In this document: positions 22,766-33,131 of the stretch, piece by piece
How the letters are laid out: each line of letters opens with the position of its first letter
Numbering within the stretch: position 1 is the first letter of the stretch
From: a virus
Length of the DNA: 64,000 nt
Direction: 5' to 3' (one strand)
Virus record (IMG/VR): IMGVR_UViG_3300027969_000058
Span: 50,736 to 114,735 of that record
Translations under genes and position numbers: made by a program
Notes under the pieces: model-generated
Seen by the model: only the letters and a program-made list of their open reading frames with translations
What the model was told of the DNA's origin: nothing
Databases searched by the model: none

Positions 22766-23041
22766 ATGTTCACACCAGATTTCTACATTGATTTATTTCA
22801 ATCATCAAAGCGTCAGTTAACCAACCAAGTTTACAAAGACGACACACTTAACAAAGCCTGCAATGCATTTATCGACGCTCAAACAGCGTTTGCTAAAATG
22901 ATGGTTAAAAATTACATTGATTTATCTGCACACAGTGCGGACGCTATCAGTAAAGTTTTGTTCCCTAAAAAGGAAGAAACAGTCAAGTCCAAGACTGCTA
23001 AAAAATCAGACAATACAGACATTAACACACAAGGAGAATAA
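22766..23041 (+). CDS. phasin-like protein
   Basis: The 91-residue protein (MFTPDFYIDLFQSSKRQLTN, then FIDAQTAFAKMMVKNYIDLS) has the amphipathic helical pattern of phasins, proteins that coat polyhydroxyalkanoate granules. The tail is lysine- and threonine-rich (KKEETVKSKTAKKSDN). It shares a 22-bp translation leader with the next gene and has its own promoter. Whether it binds granules, other hydrophobic surfaces or DNA is unknown, and phasin-like is a resemblance rather than a firm family assignment. Confidence 0.5.
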   Translation: MFTPDFYIDLFQSSKRQLTNQVYKDDTLNKACNAFIDAQTAFAKMMVKNYIDLSAHSADAISKVLFPKKEETVKSKTAKKSDNTDINTQGE

Positions 23042-23042
23042 T

Positions 23043-23306
23043 ATGTCATTTGAAACAAAATTACCAGAAGTTAAATTCAACAAGAACGGCTACGAAATCC
23101 GCACAGATATCTTGGGTATGGCCAAGGATTTAGTTAGCGATGACTTTCATGTCAAGTTCCAGGGTTGGGAAATGACTGCCGCTCGTGACGAAAAGACTGG
23201 TCAGATCGTTACCACAGTGGGCATGCCAAGCCACCCAGGTCTTGAGAAAGTTTTGGAAACAGCAGAGAAAATGTACGCCTTTGTCAATACTGGCGCTAAA
23301 AAATAA
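23043..23306 (+). CDS. conserved small phage protein, probably abundant
   Basis: ATG at 23043 is preceded by ACAAGGAGAATA, which also contains the stop of the previous gene. The 87-residue product (MSFETKLPEVKFNKNGYEIR, TDILGMAKDLV) continues with FQGWEMTAARDEKTGQIVTT and ends VNTGAKK. I recognise it as a conserved phage protein usually paired with the phasin-like gene. A strong terminator with a TTCG loop follows. Together with the leader this suggests high expression. Function unknown. Confidence 0.65.
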   Translation: MSFETKLPEVKFNKNGYEIRTDILGMAKDLVSDDFHVKFQGWEMTAARDEKTGQIVTTVGMPSHPGLEKVLETAEKMYAFVNTGAKK

Positions 23307-23346
23307 TTATATACGCTTATAGAGCAAACTATATTATACTATAAAC

Positions 23347-23372
23347 AAAAAGGACTCTTCGGAGTCCTTTTT
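23347..23372. terminator. bidirectional intrinsic terminator, TTCG tetraloop
   Basis: An 11-bp stem (arms 23347-23357 and 23362-23372, core AAAGGACTC/GAGTCCTTT) with a stable TTCG loop and T-runs on both strands. It ends the plus-strand island and the minus-strand gene at 23372-24007. Confidence 0.9.
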
Positions 23373-24007
23373 TATTGCCACGCTACCATTTTAAATCGTT
23401 CACGTGGAATATTGAAATAGTCACACTTCCAATGGCTCTGTTCAAAGAAGTCCAAGTGATGCCACTTGTCCTTATGTTCAAGTATTTGCTGTGCCGCATC
23501 ATCCCAGTCTATAGTAGCCAGTTTAGCCTGTACCTGTAGTTTGCGTACTTGCACTTCTTCATAGTCAAAGCCATCGTATTCCCAGTGTAGGACTTCAAAA
23601 GCGTTACCTGCTCTATCTACATAATCCATTGAAAAGTCTAAACCCCACTTGGGTCGCAGGGCTATTAACTTATTAACTAACGGAATAGTCTTGGCCCAGA
23701 ACCGTAACTCTGCCAATGCTTCACCTGCGTAGGCCTTGCGTTCAAACAGTAGGCTGTGATTTAATACAGCACCTTCAACACGATCTAACTGTGTAAACCA
23801 ATCTTGTTTGACTGCACGGATATGTTCTCTATGTTTCTTAGGTTTAACCCAGTTGCCGTAGGCAAAGTGTTGTTCAATAACAGTTAGATCATAACCGTTT
23901 TGATCAAACAGGGCAAGATCCTCTGGTGTTGGAAGATATACTAACTTGGCTATGGGCTTGTCCCAGTAACCGTTTGGATTTAACAGATTATCTGTTAAGT
24001 GAATCAT
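23372..24007 (-). CDS. unknown conserved protein
   Basis: The 211-residue protein (MIHLTDNLLNPNGYWDKPIA) has several tryptophans and an acidic/aromatic second half (FEVLHWEYDGFDYEEVQVRK, WHHLDFFEQSHWKCDYFNIP). I do not recognise a domain. It is last in the leftward virion operon, six bases after the 70-residue gene, and its 3' end lies in the bidirectional terminator. Confidence 0.6.
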   Translation of the reverse strand: MIHLTDNLLNPNGYWDKPIAKLVYLPTPEDLALFDQNGYDLTVIEQHFAYGNWVKPKKHREHIRAVKQDWFTQLDRVEGAVLNHSLLFERKAYAGEALAELRFWAKTIPLVNKLIALRPKWGLDFSMDYVDRAGNAFEVLHWEYDGFDYEEVQVRKLQVQAKLATIDWDDAAQQILEHKDKWHHLDFFEQSHWKCDYFNIPRERFKMVAWQ

Positions 24008-24012
24008 TTAAC

Positions 24013-24225
24013 TTAGGTAGTTGTAGTCCAAGGACGACCTTCAACAAGTCCACCGGTGTTGGCATTGTCTGTAACAGCATTGCCTGTGTATTGTGTGGGC
24101 AATTGTGTAATATTGTAGGTTGCTCGAGGATTGCCATCTGCCGCACGTTTGGTCGCTGCCAAATCAAGTTTAGCCTTTTGACGTAATTCTTTAGTTGATA
24201 ATGTTGATATGCCGTTAAGTGCCAT
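24013..24225 (-). CDS. 70-residue virion-type protein
   Basis: ATG at 24225 follows GGAAGAGG. A longer frame would overlap the late box. The product (MALNGISTLSTKELRQKAKL, DLAATKRAADGNPRATYNIT) ends in a threonine-rich tail (GLVEGRPWTTTT). I recall such proteins after large tail genes in related phages. Probably structural. Confidence 0.6.
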   Translation of the reverse strand: MALNGISTLSTKELRQKAKLDLAATKRAADGNPRATYNITQLPTQYTGNAVTDNANTGGLVEGRPWTTTT

Positions 24226-24242
24226 GTTATACCTCTTCCTAA

Positions 24243-24249
24243 TATTTAT
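24243..24249 (-). promoter_or_regulatory. late promoter box, ATAAATA
   Basis: Minus strand GGATAAATATTAGG, 18 bp before the 70-residue gene. The box overlaps the last codons of the giant repeat gene, so it can boost the last genes of the operon. Confidence 0.5.
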
Positions 24250-27200
24250 CCTATCCAAATCTGCTTAGAAGATCCCGAACCTGCTATCACTCGTACTTCG
24301 CCAGACTCACCGCCCAACTTCAACGATGCAGGTTCATTCGAGTACTCTTGTTTGAACAGTGTATAGCCCTTGGTGAAACTGTAGCCCATAATATCACCAA
24401 CGTGATTTACAGGATAGTACATTCGAGTTACACCAAGATTGTCAATTAGATCAAGATCTACATATGAACTATTGATGTCACTTCTACTGCTCTGTGTTAG
24501 ATAATCAGCAGTAATGTTAATTGTAGGATCTTGAACTATGTTAGATACTATGGTGTTGCTGGCTTCAGCCATCAAGTCTGACACAGTGACATTGCTCACT
24601 GCCATAGTCATACTTGTTGCCACTTCTGCACCTAACTGATTGACTGAGAACACTTCAACAAAGTTGAATATCTGCTCAATGGCAGTGTCAATGTTGTAAG
24701 TAACAAACGGTATGTCATTGAAGTTGTACTTGACAGATGTACTGAAAATAGTAATCACTGCCAATACTGCATCATTGACATTGTTACTGATAATAGTATT
24801 AGATGCTACACTGCTCAGTTCGTTATCGCTTGTTGATGCAACTGAGATAATAACTGCCACTTGAACATCAGCATCGAACACCAACGCTGTGGTATCAACG
24901 AAGTTGAATATTTGGACAATGGCTTCTTCGGCAACTAACTCAACAAACTGTACAGTTTCAACGTTACTGGTTATCTCATTGCTGACAATGTCTACTACAG
25001 CCAAGTTAGTTGTGTCAGTGTATGAGTATACTACTGCTACTTGTACATCAGCGTCAACTTCATTATTTGAAACATCAACGACATTGAATGATTGTATGAC
25101 TATGTCTTCAGCAACTAACTCAACAAACTGTACAGTTTCAACATTGCTGGTTATTTCAGTGCTGACAATGTCAACCACAGCAAGGTTAGCACTATCGTCA
25201 TAGGCATATACTATTGATACTTGTACTTCGGCTGCTATTTCATTATCTGAAATATTAACAACATTGTATGATTGTATGACTATGTCTTCAGCAACTAACT
25301 CAACAAACTGTACAGTTTCAACATCGCTGGTTATTTCAGTGCTGACAATGTCTACTACAGCAAGGACGGCACTATCAACTACATTAACTGCTCTGCTGAT
25401 CAATACAGTAGCATCTATCTCACTGTCGGAAGTATCAACATAGTTGAATATCAGTTGAATTAGATCTTCTGCGGCAACTTCTACGTCAGCATCAGAAACA
25501 ACAAAACTTGTTATGGCGTTATCGCCTGTTGCACCAATGTCGGCAATGTATCCAAATTCTGCGCCGAGGTTGTGTATCTGTACAATGCCAAGGTCTGTTA
25601 CGTTGGTATTATCTAACAACAGGCCTGTACCAGTGACATATGGTCCATCAGTTGGGCCATTTAGTGCATCTGATACAGATATTGTTATTGTATAAGAACT
25701 GTCTGGCTGTTCTTCTACAACTATATCACTGATAGTTCCATAATAGACAAACGGTGAGCCGTCAATTAACAATCGCTGGCCACGGTTTGGAGCAAATACT
25801 TTATCTTCTATGGCTTTGAGCAGTGCGGCCACATCGCCAGGTTGTCCATCACTTCTGTCTTCACCTGCCAGCACAACGTCTGCCGTGTCACCAATCTTGG
25901 CATATTCGAACGGCACTTGTGGTACTGCCAACCGTACTTTGATGGCTTTGTCGTAGAGATCCAGATCAGCGGATTCTGGATAATTGAATATTCGTTTCTC
26001 AATTGCTGTTGCAGCCAACTCGAAGAACTGTATAGTTTCTACATTGCTGGTTATCTCATTGCTGACAATGTCTACTACAGCCAATACAGCAGTGTCATAA
26101 TATACATGTACTAATTTTACTACTACATCTGCATCTAATTCAACATCAACAGTGTTATCAACAACGAATATCTGCTGGATAGTATCTGTAGCAGCCAATT
26201 CAAAGAACTGTACAGTATCAACGTTGCTGGTTATCTCGTTACTGACAATATCTACCAAGGCCAATACAGCAGTGTCATCAATGCTGAATGACTTGCTGAT
26301 TACCACTGTGGCATCAATTTCTAAGGCTGTACTATCAACATAGTTAAATCGTTGTTCAATGGCTTCTGTAGCAGCAAGATCTAAGAATGAACTGTCTTGT
26401 ACATTGCTGGTTATCTCATTGCTGACAATATCTACTACAGCCAACACAGCATTGTCACTGAACGAGTAGGCATTTGATATAACAACAGTAGATTCAATTT
26501 CTAAATCAGTTGTGTCTACATAATTGAATCGCTGTTCAATTGCTTCATTGACACCCATGTCAAGTGCTATGGTATTGTCAAGTTCAGTTATGTACTCAAT
26601 GCTCTGTATGTCTACCAATGCCAACACAGCACTGTCGTCAACTGCATAGATTGCCGATGTAGTAAATGTTGATGTTATCTCAATGTCTGCTGAATCGGCA
26701 ATATTGGATACTTTTATAATGGCGTCAGTAGCAGTTAAGTCTAAGAATGAACTGTCTTGTACGTTACTTGTGTATTCAATGCTCTGTATGTCTACTAATG
26801 CCAACACAGCACTATCAGCAAATACATATGCTAATGATATTACAGTTGTTGCGGCTATTTCTGTGTTGGCACTGTCAACATAATTAAATCTCTGCTCAAC
26901 TGCTTCTGTAGCGGCAAGATCCAAGAATGAACTGTCTTGAACAGTGCTGGTTATCTCATTGCTGACAATATCTACTACAGCCAACACAGCACTATCTGCA
27001 AATACATATGCTAATGAAACTACCGTTGTGGCATCAATTTCTAATGCTGTACTATCAACATAGTTGAATCTCTGCTCAACTGCTTCTGTAGCGGCAAGAT
27101 CCAAGAATGAACTGTCTTGTACATTGCTTGTGTATTCAATACTCTGTATATCTACCAGGGCCAATACAGCACTGTCAACATATATGAACAACTGGCTAAT

Positions 27201-30200
27201 TACCACTGTAGATTCAATCTCTACAGCAGCATTGTCAACATAGTTGAATCTCTGTTCAATAGCAGTAGTAGCAGCCAACTCTATGAATGAACTATCTTGA
27301 ACGTTACTTGTGTATTCAATGCTCTGTATGTCTACCAGTGCCAACACAGCACTATCAGCAAATACATACGCTAATGATATTACAGTTGTGGCTGCTATTT
27401 CAACAGCAATTGTATCAGCATAACTAACTTTCTGTTCAATAACAGTAGTGGCAGTTAAGTCTAAGAATGAACTGTCTTCAATGTTACTGATGTATTCGAT
27501 ACTGTGAATATCTACAACAGCAAGGGTAGCACTATCAGCAAATACATATGCCAATGATATAACAGTTGTTGCGTCTATCTCTACCGCAGTTGTATCAGCA
27601 TAATTGAATCGCTGTTCAATAGCAGTGGTAGCGGCAAGTTCAAGTCCTACAGTATTATCAAGTTCAGTTATGTACTCAATTGATTGTATATCTACAACAG
27701 CAAGATTGGCGCTGTCAACATAGTTGAATCTTTGTTTGACTGTGTCAGTGGCTGTGATCTCTACAGCAGTAGTATCAATATAACTAATCTTCTGTTCAAT
27801 AGCAGTGGTAGCGGCGAGATCTAAGAATGAACTATCTTGAACGTTACTCGAGTAGGCAATACTCTGTATATCTACCAAGGCCAATACAGCACTGCTGTTA
27901 ATTGTAACTATTCGTGTTACTACATCAGTAGCGGCAAATTCACAGAACTCTATATCATCAAAATTACGTTTAGATGATGTAGATACAATATCAACTAATG
28001 CCAATACAGCACTGTCTGCAATAGTAACTACTCGCTTGACTGCGGCAGTGGCTGTGATCTCAAGTGCTAACGTATTGGCAATCACACTGGCTAACGAAGT
28101 AGCATCACTATCAGCAATCACCACTGTGGCCGTGCTATCAAAGACAAAACGTTGTTCAACAACAGTTGTTGCTGTTAACTCAAGTGCTACGTTATTATTA
28201 ACGTTGCTGGCTATCTCAACACTTTGTATATCAACAATGGCTAAGTTGGCTGTGTTAACAACTCCACGTGTTGAACTTGTTACAGAACTATCAGATACTG
28301 CTAATGCAGCTTCTGTAGCATAGACTCTTATTTTACTTACTACATCAGTAGCCGCAAGTTCAATTGCTACATCATTATCAACGTTGCTGGCTATTTCATT
28401 GCTGACAATATCTACCAGAGCCAACACAGCAGTGCTATTAATAGCACGGATGCGTTTAACAGTGGTTGTTGCCGCAATCTCAAGTTCTACTGTGTTGTCA
28501 ATATTTCTCTTTACTTCAGTGCTTTGAATATCAACTACAGCCAATACCGCAGTTTCATCCAGTACAACAATCTGTTTGACTGTTGAGGTTGCGTTAAGTT
28601 CAAGATCAGTTACGCTGACTAATACAAATAGTTTAATTACTACAGCCGATGCCGCAATTTCAATAGCAACTGTATCATCAATGACAGTTACATATTTGAC
28701 TACGTCAGTAACACCCATTTCAAGTGCTATGGTATTATCAAGTTCAGTGATGTACTCAATTGATTGTATGTCAACAACAGCCAATACCGCAGTGCTGTTA
28801 ATTGCATAAACGTGTTTGATTACATCTGTAACTACAAATTCACTGAACTCTACATCATTGATATTATGTTTAGATGACGTAGATACAATATCAACTAATG
28901 CCAATGTGACAGAGTCGTCAAGTACAACAATTTGTTTAACCGCTGAAGTAATACCAAGTTCTATTGATCCAACTGTGATACGTGACAGCGATCGTTTCTC
29001 AACTGCTGTTGCTGTAATTTCTACAGCAATCGTATCATCAATAACAGTTACGTACTTGACTACGTCAGTGACACCTATTTCAAGTGCTACGGTGTTGTCA
29101 AGTTCAGTGATGTACTCGATACTTTGTATATCAACTACAGCCAATACAGCAGTGCTATTGATTACTGATACTTGTTTGATTACATCAGTGATTATGAATT
29201 CACAGAATTCTACATCATTAATGTTGTGTTTAGATGACGTAGATACAATGTCTACCAATGCTAACTCAGCATCGTCATCAACAATGAATATCTGTTGAAT
29301 TGCTGAAGTAATACCAAGTTCTATTGATCCAACTGTGATACGTGACAGCGATCGTTTCTCAACTGCTGATGCTGTAACCTCAAGTGCTGTTGTTTCAACT
29401 GACGTAACCACATGGGCAATAACATCAGTTACAGCAACTTCCAGTGCTATGGTATTGTCAATCTCTGTTGAGTATTCAATGCTCTGTATATCTACCAGGG
29501 CCAACACGGCAGTGGCAATACGTGCAAATACTCGTTTCTCAACTGCGGTTGCTGTAATCTCAAGTGCTGTTGTTTCAACTGATGTAACCACATAGGCAAC
29601 GGCATCAGTAACACCCATTTCAAGTGCTATGGTATTATCAAGTTCAGTGATGTACTCAATTGATTGTACGTCAACAACAGCCAATACCGCAGTGCTGACA
29701 ATTGCGTAAGCATGTTTGATTACATCAGTAACTTCGAATTCAAAGAATTCTACATCGGCAAAGTTGCGTTTAGATGACGTAGATACAATATCAACTAATG
29801 CCAATACAGCATCGTCGTCAACAATGAATCTCTGCTGTATTAATGAAGTTGCAGTAATTTCAAGTGGTGCTGTGGCAATACGTGCAAATACTCGTTTCTC
29901 AACTGTGGTTGCCGCAATCTCAAGTGCTGTTGTTTCAACTGATTTGAATACTGCGGTTACCACATCAGTAACAGCAAGTTCAAGTGCTATGGTATTATCA
30001 AGTTCAGTGATGTACTCAATTGATTGTATATCAACCAGAGCCAATACCGCAGTATCGTCAAATACTCTAACATACTTAACTACTTCGTTTCTATTAACTT
30101 CTAAAGGTATTGTAGCAACATTGTTACTGACTATGCTGTTAGATGTTACACCAAATATCTTGTACGGACGCGGTGTTATTACAACACTATTAGAAACTAT

Positions 30201-33116
30201 GCTGTTTGATGCCGTAGCGCCAAGTTCAACACTGCCTGTTGAACTACGTGCAAATACACGTTTCTCAACTGCTGTTGCCGCTAACTCAATGAATACCGCA
30301 TTACCAGTGAATACTATAGTTCTGCTAATTACAGATGTTACACCAAAGGCCAATGCCACTGTGTTATTAACATTGCTGGCTATCTCAACTGATTGTATAT
30401 CAACAACAGCAAGGTTGGCAGTGGTTACAACAGCAAATGATCTCTTAACAACTGATGTTGCTTCAATTTCAAGCGCAACGGTATTCTCTTTAACAAATCT
30501 AACCTTGGTAGCATCAATGTCTACTACTGCCAAGTTGGCAGTGCTTACAACATTGACTATCTGCTTGACAGTGGTTGTGGCAGCAATCTCATTATTGAAA
30601 GTGCTGGACAACGTAAACGACTTACTTACTTGAGTTGTTGCCGATAGGTTAACTGCTGCCGTAGCAGTGTTCTCACTTCTTATGGTATTGGCAGTTGTGC
30701 CGGCAACATTCAGTGCAGTTGTTGTGATACGTTCATAGCCACGTGTTACTACCGATGTGGCAGCAACTTCAATTGCACCAACAGTGATGCGAGACATTGA
30801 ACGTCTTTCAAGTGCGGTGGCTGCAATCTCAAGTGCTAATGTATTCTCTCTAACAAATCTAACTTTAGTAGCATCAATATCTACCACTGCCAAGTTGGCT
30901 GTACTTGCAACATTAACTATGCGTTTGAATGTAGTTGTGGCAGCAATCTCATTGTTAACTGTGCTTGATACTACATATGGTTTAATTACAATAGCACTGG
31001 CTGATACTACCAATGCTGTTGTAGTCGAAACAACGACTTTTCTTTGAACTGCGGTAGTAGCACTGATTGCCAACGCCGCTGTAGAAGCAACTTTGACTAT
31101 ACGCTTGTTTGTAGAAGTGGCAGCAATTTCCAACGGCAATACTGTGATACGTGATAGCGATCGTCTTTCAACTGAACTGGCTGCGATTTCAATAGGTGCT
31201 GTTGAACTACGTGCAAATGCTCGTTTTACTACAGAAGTTGCTGCTACTTGCAATGCGGTTGTAGTGACAAATGCTGTTGTTTTCTTAATTGTGAACGTGG
31301 CAGCAATTTCAATTGGTGCTGTTGCACTACGTGCATATACTCGTTTTATTACAGAAGTGGCTGCAATTTCAAGTGCTAACGTATTTGCTCTTGCAAGTAT
31401 AACTTTGGTAGCATCAATATCTACTACAGCAAGATTGGCTGCGCTTACAACGTTGACTATCTGTTTAAACTCACTTGCGGCAGTGATTTCTAACGGGCAA
31501 ACAGTAGCATTTAAGAAGATTGGACTTGGCAGTATGTCTACTGATTCTGCTGTGATAAACAACTTTGCTTTTGTTACAAGGGCAAAGAATGGTTGAGGAT
31601 ATTCTGAGGCTGTGTAATGTAACTCTGTAATGGCCGCAGTTGATATAGGACCAACTGGAATTGGCACACCACGTTCAGGGTCTGCACTTGGGAACGCATA
31701 GTGTACTTCATCACATCTAATGGTCAGTACTGCTGGATCTGTTACATTTAGCCTTACTGCATCACGTTTAACTACAACATCTACACTGTCAATAACATAC
31801 TGTAGTGTTAGGTCAACTGGAACAATAAATCTTCTGCGCTCAACAAATACAGCATCAATGTTTAATGGAGCAGGGTCTCTGTTCCAATGATTGAACTGAT
31901 GGCCAATGAACTGCTCTTGGGCAATTGAGTTAACTGATATAGGACCAACAGGAACGCCTGGACTTCGTTGTGCATCCGAACCTTGGAACAAGTAATGTAA
32001 TTCAGTAACTGCTACATTGAGAGTAATTGTATCAACAACATTTAATCTTACTGCTTCACGATAGACTGCTGTGCCCGTTAATCCAAGTTGTAAAGGTGCC
32101 AGTTCACTATTGAATCCTCTTATACTCTCTTGAACAGTTGCATCACCAATAATGAACGGAGCAGGATCTCTATTCCAATGGACGTTTTGATAGCCAATGA
32201 ACTGCTCTTGGGCAATTGAGTTAACTGATATAGGACCAAATGGTATACCTGGACTTATTGTTCTGTCTGGGTCAGCAAAGAAATAGTTTAGTTCATTGAC
32301 TACCAGATCAAGAGCAATTGTATCGATAACATTTAATCTAATGGCATCTCGTTTATAGGCAAAGAAAGTTACACCAATTTGTAAAGGTGCTACTTCGTAA
32401 TTGAATCCTCTTACACGTTTTTCAACCGCAGAGCCGCCTATTTCTAATTCTGCAGGTTCTCTATTCCAACGAACATTTTGATATCCAATGAACTGTTCTT
32501 GTGCAATAGAGTTAATTGATACGGGACCAAATGGTATACCTGGACTGATTGTTCTATCTGGATCAGCAAAGAAGTAATGTAATTCAGTAAATTGAACATT
32601 GAGAGCAATGGTATCATTGACTCTTAATCTAATGGCTTCACGATAAACAGCAGTGCCAGTTAGATTAATTTGTAAAGGTGCAACTTCGTAATTGTATCCT
32701 TTTACACGTTTTTCAACAGCAGATGCGCCAATAACGAATTCTGCAGGATCTCTATTCCAATGTGTGTTCTGATATCCAATGAATTGCTCATCACCGAGAG
32801 TGTTAACTGATATTGGTCCGAGAGGAATACCTGGAGCAACTGTTATTTGCTCCGGAGTTAGTTTATTAAACTCGTAGGCAACGCCGGACTCGCCAGCATA
32901 CATTACTGCTGGAGAGATATAAACGTGTCTATTGGAAGTTGTAGCAGTAACGTTTACTACAAGAGGCGCGGATTCTGTAAAGAACTCACGTAGTGCGTAA
33001 CGGACTGTAACTACGTCCGTGCCGCCTATTTCTAATTCTGCAAAATAAACAGTAAAGGCATCTGGTTCTGTAGCTAAAGGAGATTCAGCAACTGTGCTTT
33101 GTGATATCGCTGACAC
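24246..33116 (-). CDS. giant virion protein made of 30-residue beta repeats (2956 aa)
   Basis: It starts at GTG 33116, preceded by AAAGGAGG. Residues 1-460 hold four ~100-residue repeats and a degenerate fifth (marker EQFIGYQN.HWNRDP with GIPFGPISVNSIAQ). From about residue 530 the chain is a nearly unbroken array of 30-residue units. Typical units are SAVLALVDIQSIEYTSNVQD, alternating with FLDLAATTAIEQRFNYVDS. A non-repeat domain (FEYAKIGDTADVVLAGEDRS to YIADIGATGDNAI) interrupts it near residue 2400, and a unique C-terminus ends GSGSSKQIWIG. There are no cysteines in the array. The pattern predicts a fibrous beta-solenoid such as a very long tail fibre. Exact DNA repeats at 180 and 360 bp show recent duplication. 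Confidence 0.8.
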   Translation of the reverse strand: MSAISQSTVAESPLATEPDAFTVYFAELEIGGTDVVTVRYALREFFTESAPLVVNVTATTSNRHVYISPAVMYAGESGVAYEFNKLTPEQITVAPGIPLGPISVNTLGDEQFIGYQNTHWNRDPAEFVIGASAVEKRVKGYNYEVAPLQINLTGTAVYREAIRLRVNDTIALNVQFTELHYFFADPDRTISPGIPFGPVSINSIAQEQFIGYQNVRWNREPAELEIGGSAVEKRVRGFNYEVAPLQIGVTFFAYKRDAIRLNVIDTIALDLVVNELNYFFADPDRTISPGIPFGPISVNSIAQEQFIGYQNVHWNRDPAPFIIGDATVQESIRGFNSELAPLQLGLTGTAVYREAVRLNVVDTITLNVAVTELHYLFQGSDAQRSPGVPVGPISVNSIAQEQFIGHQFNHWNRDPAPLNIDAVFVERRRFIVPVDLTLQYVIDSVDVVVKRDAVRLNVTDPAVLTIRCDEVHYAFPSADPERGVPIPVGPISTAAITELHYTASEYPQPFFALVTKAKLFITAESVDILPSPIFLNATVCPLEITAASEFKQIVNVVSAANLAVVDIDATKVILARANTLALEIAATSVIKRVYARSATAPIEIAATFTIKKTTAFVTTTALQVAATSVVKRAFARSSTAPIEIAASSVERRSLSRITVLPLEIAATSTNKRIVKVASTAALAISATTAVQRKVVVSTTTALVVSASAIVIKPYVVSSTVNNEIAATTTFKRIVNVASTANLAVVDIDATKVRFVRENTLALEIAATALERRSMSRITVGAIEVAATSVVTRGYERITTTALNVAGTTANTIRSENTATAAVNLSATTQVSKSFTLSSTFNNEIAATTTVKQIVNVVSTANLAVVDIDATKVRFVKENTVALEIEATSVVKRSFAVVTTANLAVVDIQSVEIASNVNNTVALAFGVTSVISRTIVFTGNAVFIELAATAVEKRVFARSSTGSVELGATASNSIVSNSVVITPRPYKIFGVTSNSIVSNNVATIPLEVNRNEVVKYVRVFDDTAVLALVDIQSIEYITELDNTIALELAVTDVVTAVFKSVETTALEIAATTVEKRVFARIATAPLEITATSLIQQRFIVDDDAVLALVDIVSTSSKRNFADVEFFEFEVTDVIKHAYAIVSTAVLAVVDVQSIEYITELDNTIALEMGVTDAVAYVVTSVETTALEITATAVEKRVFARIATAVLALVDIQSIEYSTEIDNTIALEVAVTDVIAHVVTSVETTALEVTASAVEKRSLSRITVGSIELGITSAIQQIFIVDDDAELALVDIVSTSSKHNINDVEFCEFIITDVIKQVSVINSTAVLAVVDIQSIEYITELDNTVALEIGVTDVVKYVTVIDDTIAVEITATAVEKRSLSRITVGSIELGITSAVKQIVVLDDSVTLALVDIVSTSSKHNINDVEFSEFVVTDVIKHVYAINSTAVLAVVDIQSIEYITELDNTIALEMGVTDVVKYVTVIDDTVAIEIAASAVVIKLFVLVSVTDLELNATSTVKQIVVLDETAVLAVVDIQSTEVKRNIDNTVELEIAATTTVKRIRAINSTAVLALVDIVSNEIASNVDNDVAIELAATDVVSKIRVYATEAALAVSDSSVTSSTRGVVNTANLAIVDIQSVEIASNVNNNVALELTATTVVEQRFVFDSTATVVIADSDATSLASVIANTLALEITATAAVKRVVTIADSAVLALVDIVSTSSKRNFDDIEFCEFAATDVVTRIVTINSSAVLALVDIQSIAYSSNVQDSSFLDLAATTAIEQKISYIDTTAVEITATDTVKQRFNYVDSANLAVVDIQSIEYITELDNTVGLELAATTAIEQRFNYADTTAVEIDATTVISLAYVFADSATLAVVDIHSIEYISNIEDSSFLDLTATTVIEQKVSYADTIAVEIAATTVISLAYVFADSAVLALVDIQSIEYTSNVQDSSFIELAATTAIEQRFNYVDNAAVEIESTVVISQLFIYVDSAVLALVDIQSIEYTSNVQDSSFLDLAATEAVEQRFNYVDSTALEIDATTVVSLAYVFADSAVLAVVDIVSNEITSTVQDSSFLDLAATEAVEQRFNYVDSANTEIAATTVISLAYVFADSAVLALVDIQSIEYTSNVQDSSFLDLTATDAIIKVSNIADSADIEITSTFTTSAIYAVDDSAVLALVDIQSIEYITELDNTIALDMGVNEAIEQRFNYVDTTDLEIESTVVISNAYSFSDNAVLAVVDIVSNEITSNVQDSSFLDLAATEAIEQRFNYVDSTALEIDATVVISKSFSIDDTAVLALVDIVSNEITSNVDTVQFFELAATDTIQQIFVVDNTVDVELDADVVVKLVHVYYDTAVLAVVDIVSNEITSNVETIQFFELAATAIEKRIFNYPESADLDLYDKAIKVRLAVPQVPFEYAKIGDTADVVLAGEDRSDGQPGDVAALLKAIEDKVFAPNRGQRLLIDGSPFVYYGTISDIVVEEQPDSSYTITISVSDALNGPTDGPYVTGTGLLLDNTNVTDLGIVQIHNLGAEFGYIADIGATGDNAITSFVVSDADVEVAAEDLIQLIFNYVDTSDSEIDATVLISRAVNVVDSAVLAVVDIVSTEITSDVETVQFVELVAEDIVIQSYNVVNISDNEIAAEVQVSIVYAYDDSANLAVVDIVSTEITSNVETVQFVELVAEDIVIQSFNVVDVSNNEVDADVQVAVVYSYTDTTNLAVVDIVSNEITSNVETVQFVELVAEEAIVQIFNFVDTTALVFDADVQVAVIISVASTSDNELSSVASNTIISNNVNDAVLAVITIFSTSVKYNFNDIPFVTYNIDTAIEQIFNFVEVFSVNQLGAEVATSMTMAVSNVTVSDLMAEASNTIVSNIVQDPTINITADYLTQSSRSDINSSYVDLDLIDNLGVTRMYYPVNHVGDIMGYSFTKGYTLFKQEYSNEPASLKLGGESGEVRVIAGSGSSKQIWIG
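25100..31500 (-). repeat. 90-bp / 180-bp coding repeat array
   Basis: The DNA is repeated in 90-bp units, usually pairing as 180 bp. Examples of near-identical segments are at 26889 and 27069 (180 bp apart), and at about 28945 and 29305 (360 bp apart, over 60 bp identical). All units are in frame, so gain or loss of units would keep the protein open. Confidence 0.85.
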
Positions 33117-33131
33117 AGCAGCCTACCTCCT

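Noticed and set aside
25100-31500. 90-bp repeats as a CRISPR or intergenic satellite
   Set aside because: The array is continuous coding sequence with in-frame protein repeats.
29716-31596. Long plus-strand open frames (up to 305 codons) opposite the giant repeat gene
   Set aside because: They are antisense shadows of the repetitive minus-strand gene, with repetitive low-complexity products and no ribosome sites. The minus frame is open for 2956 codons.
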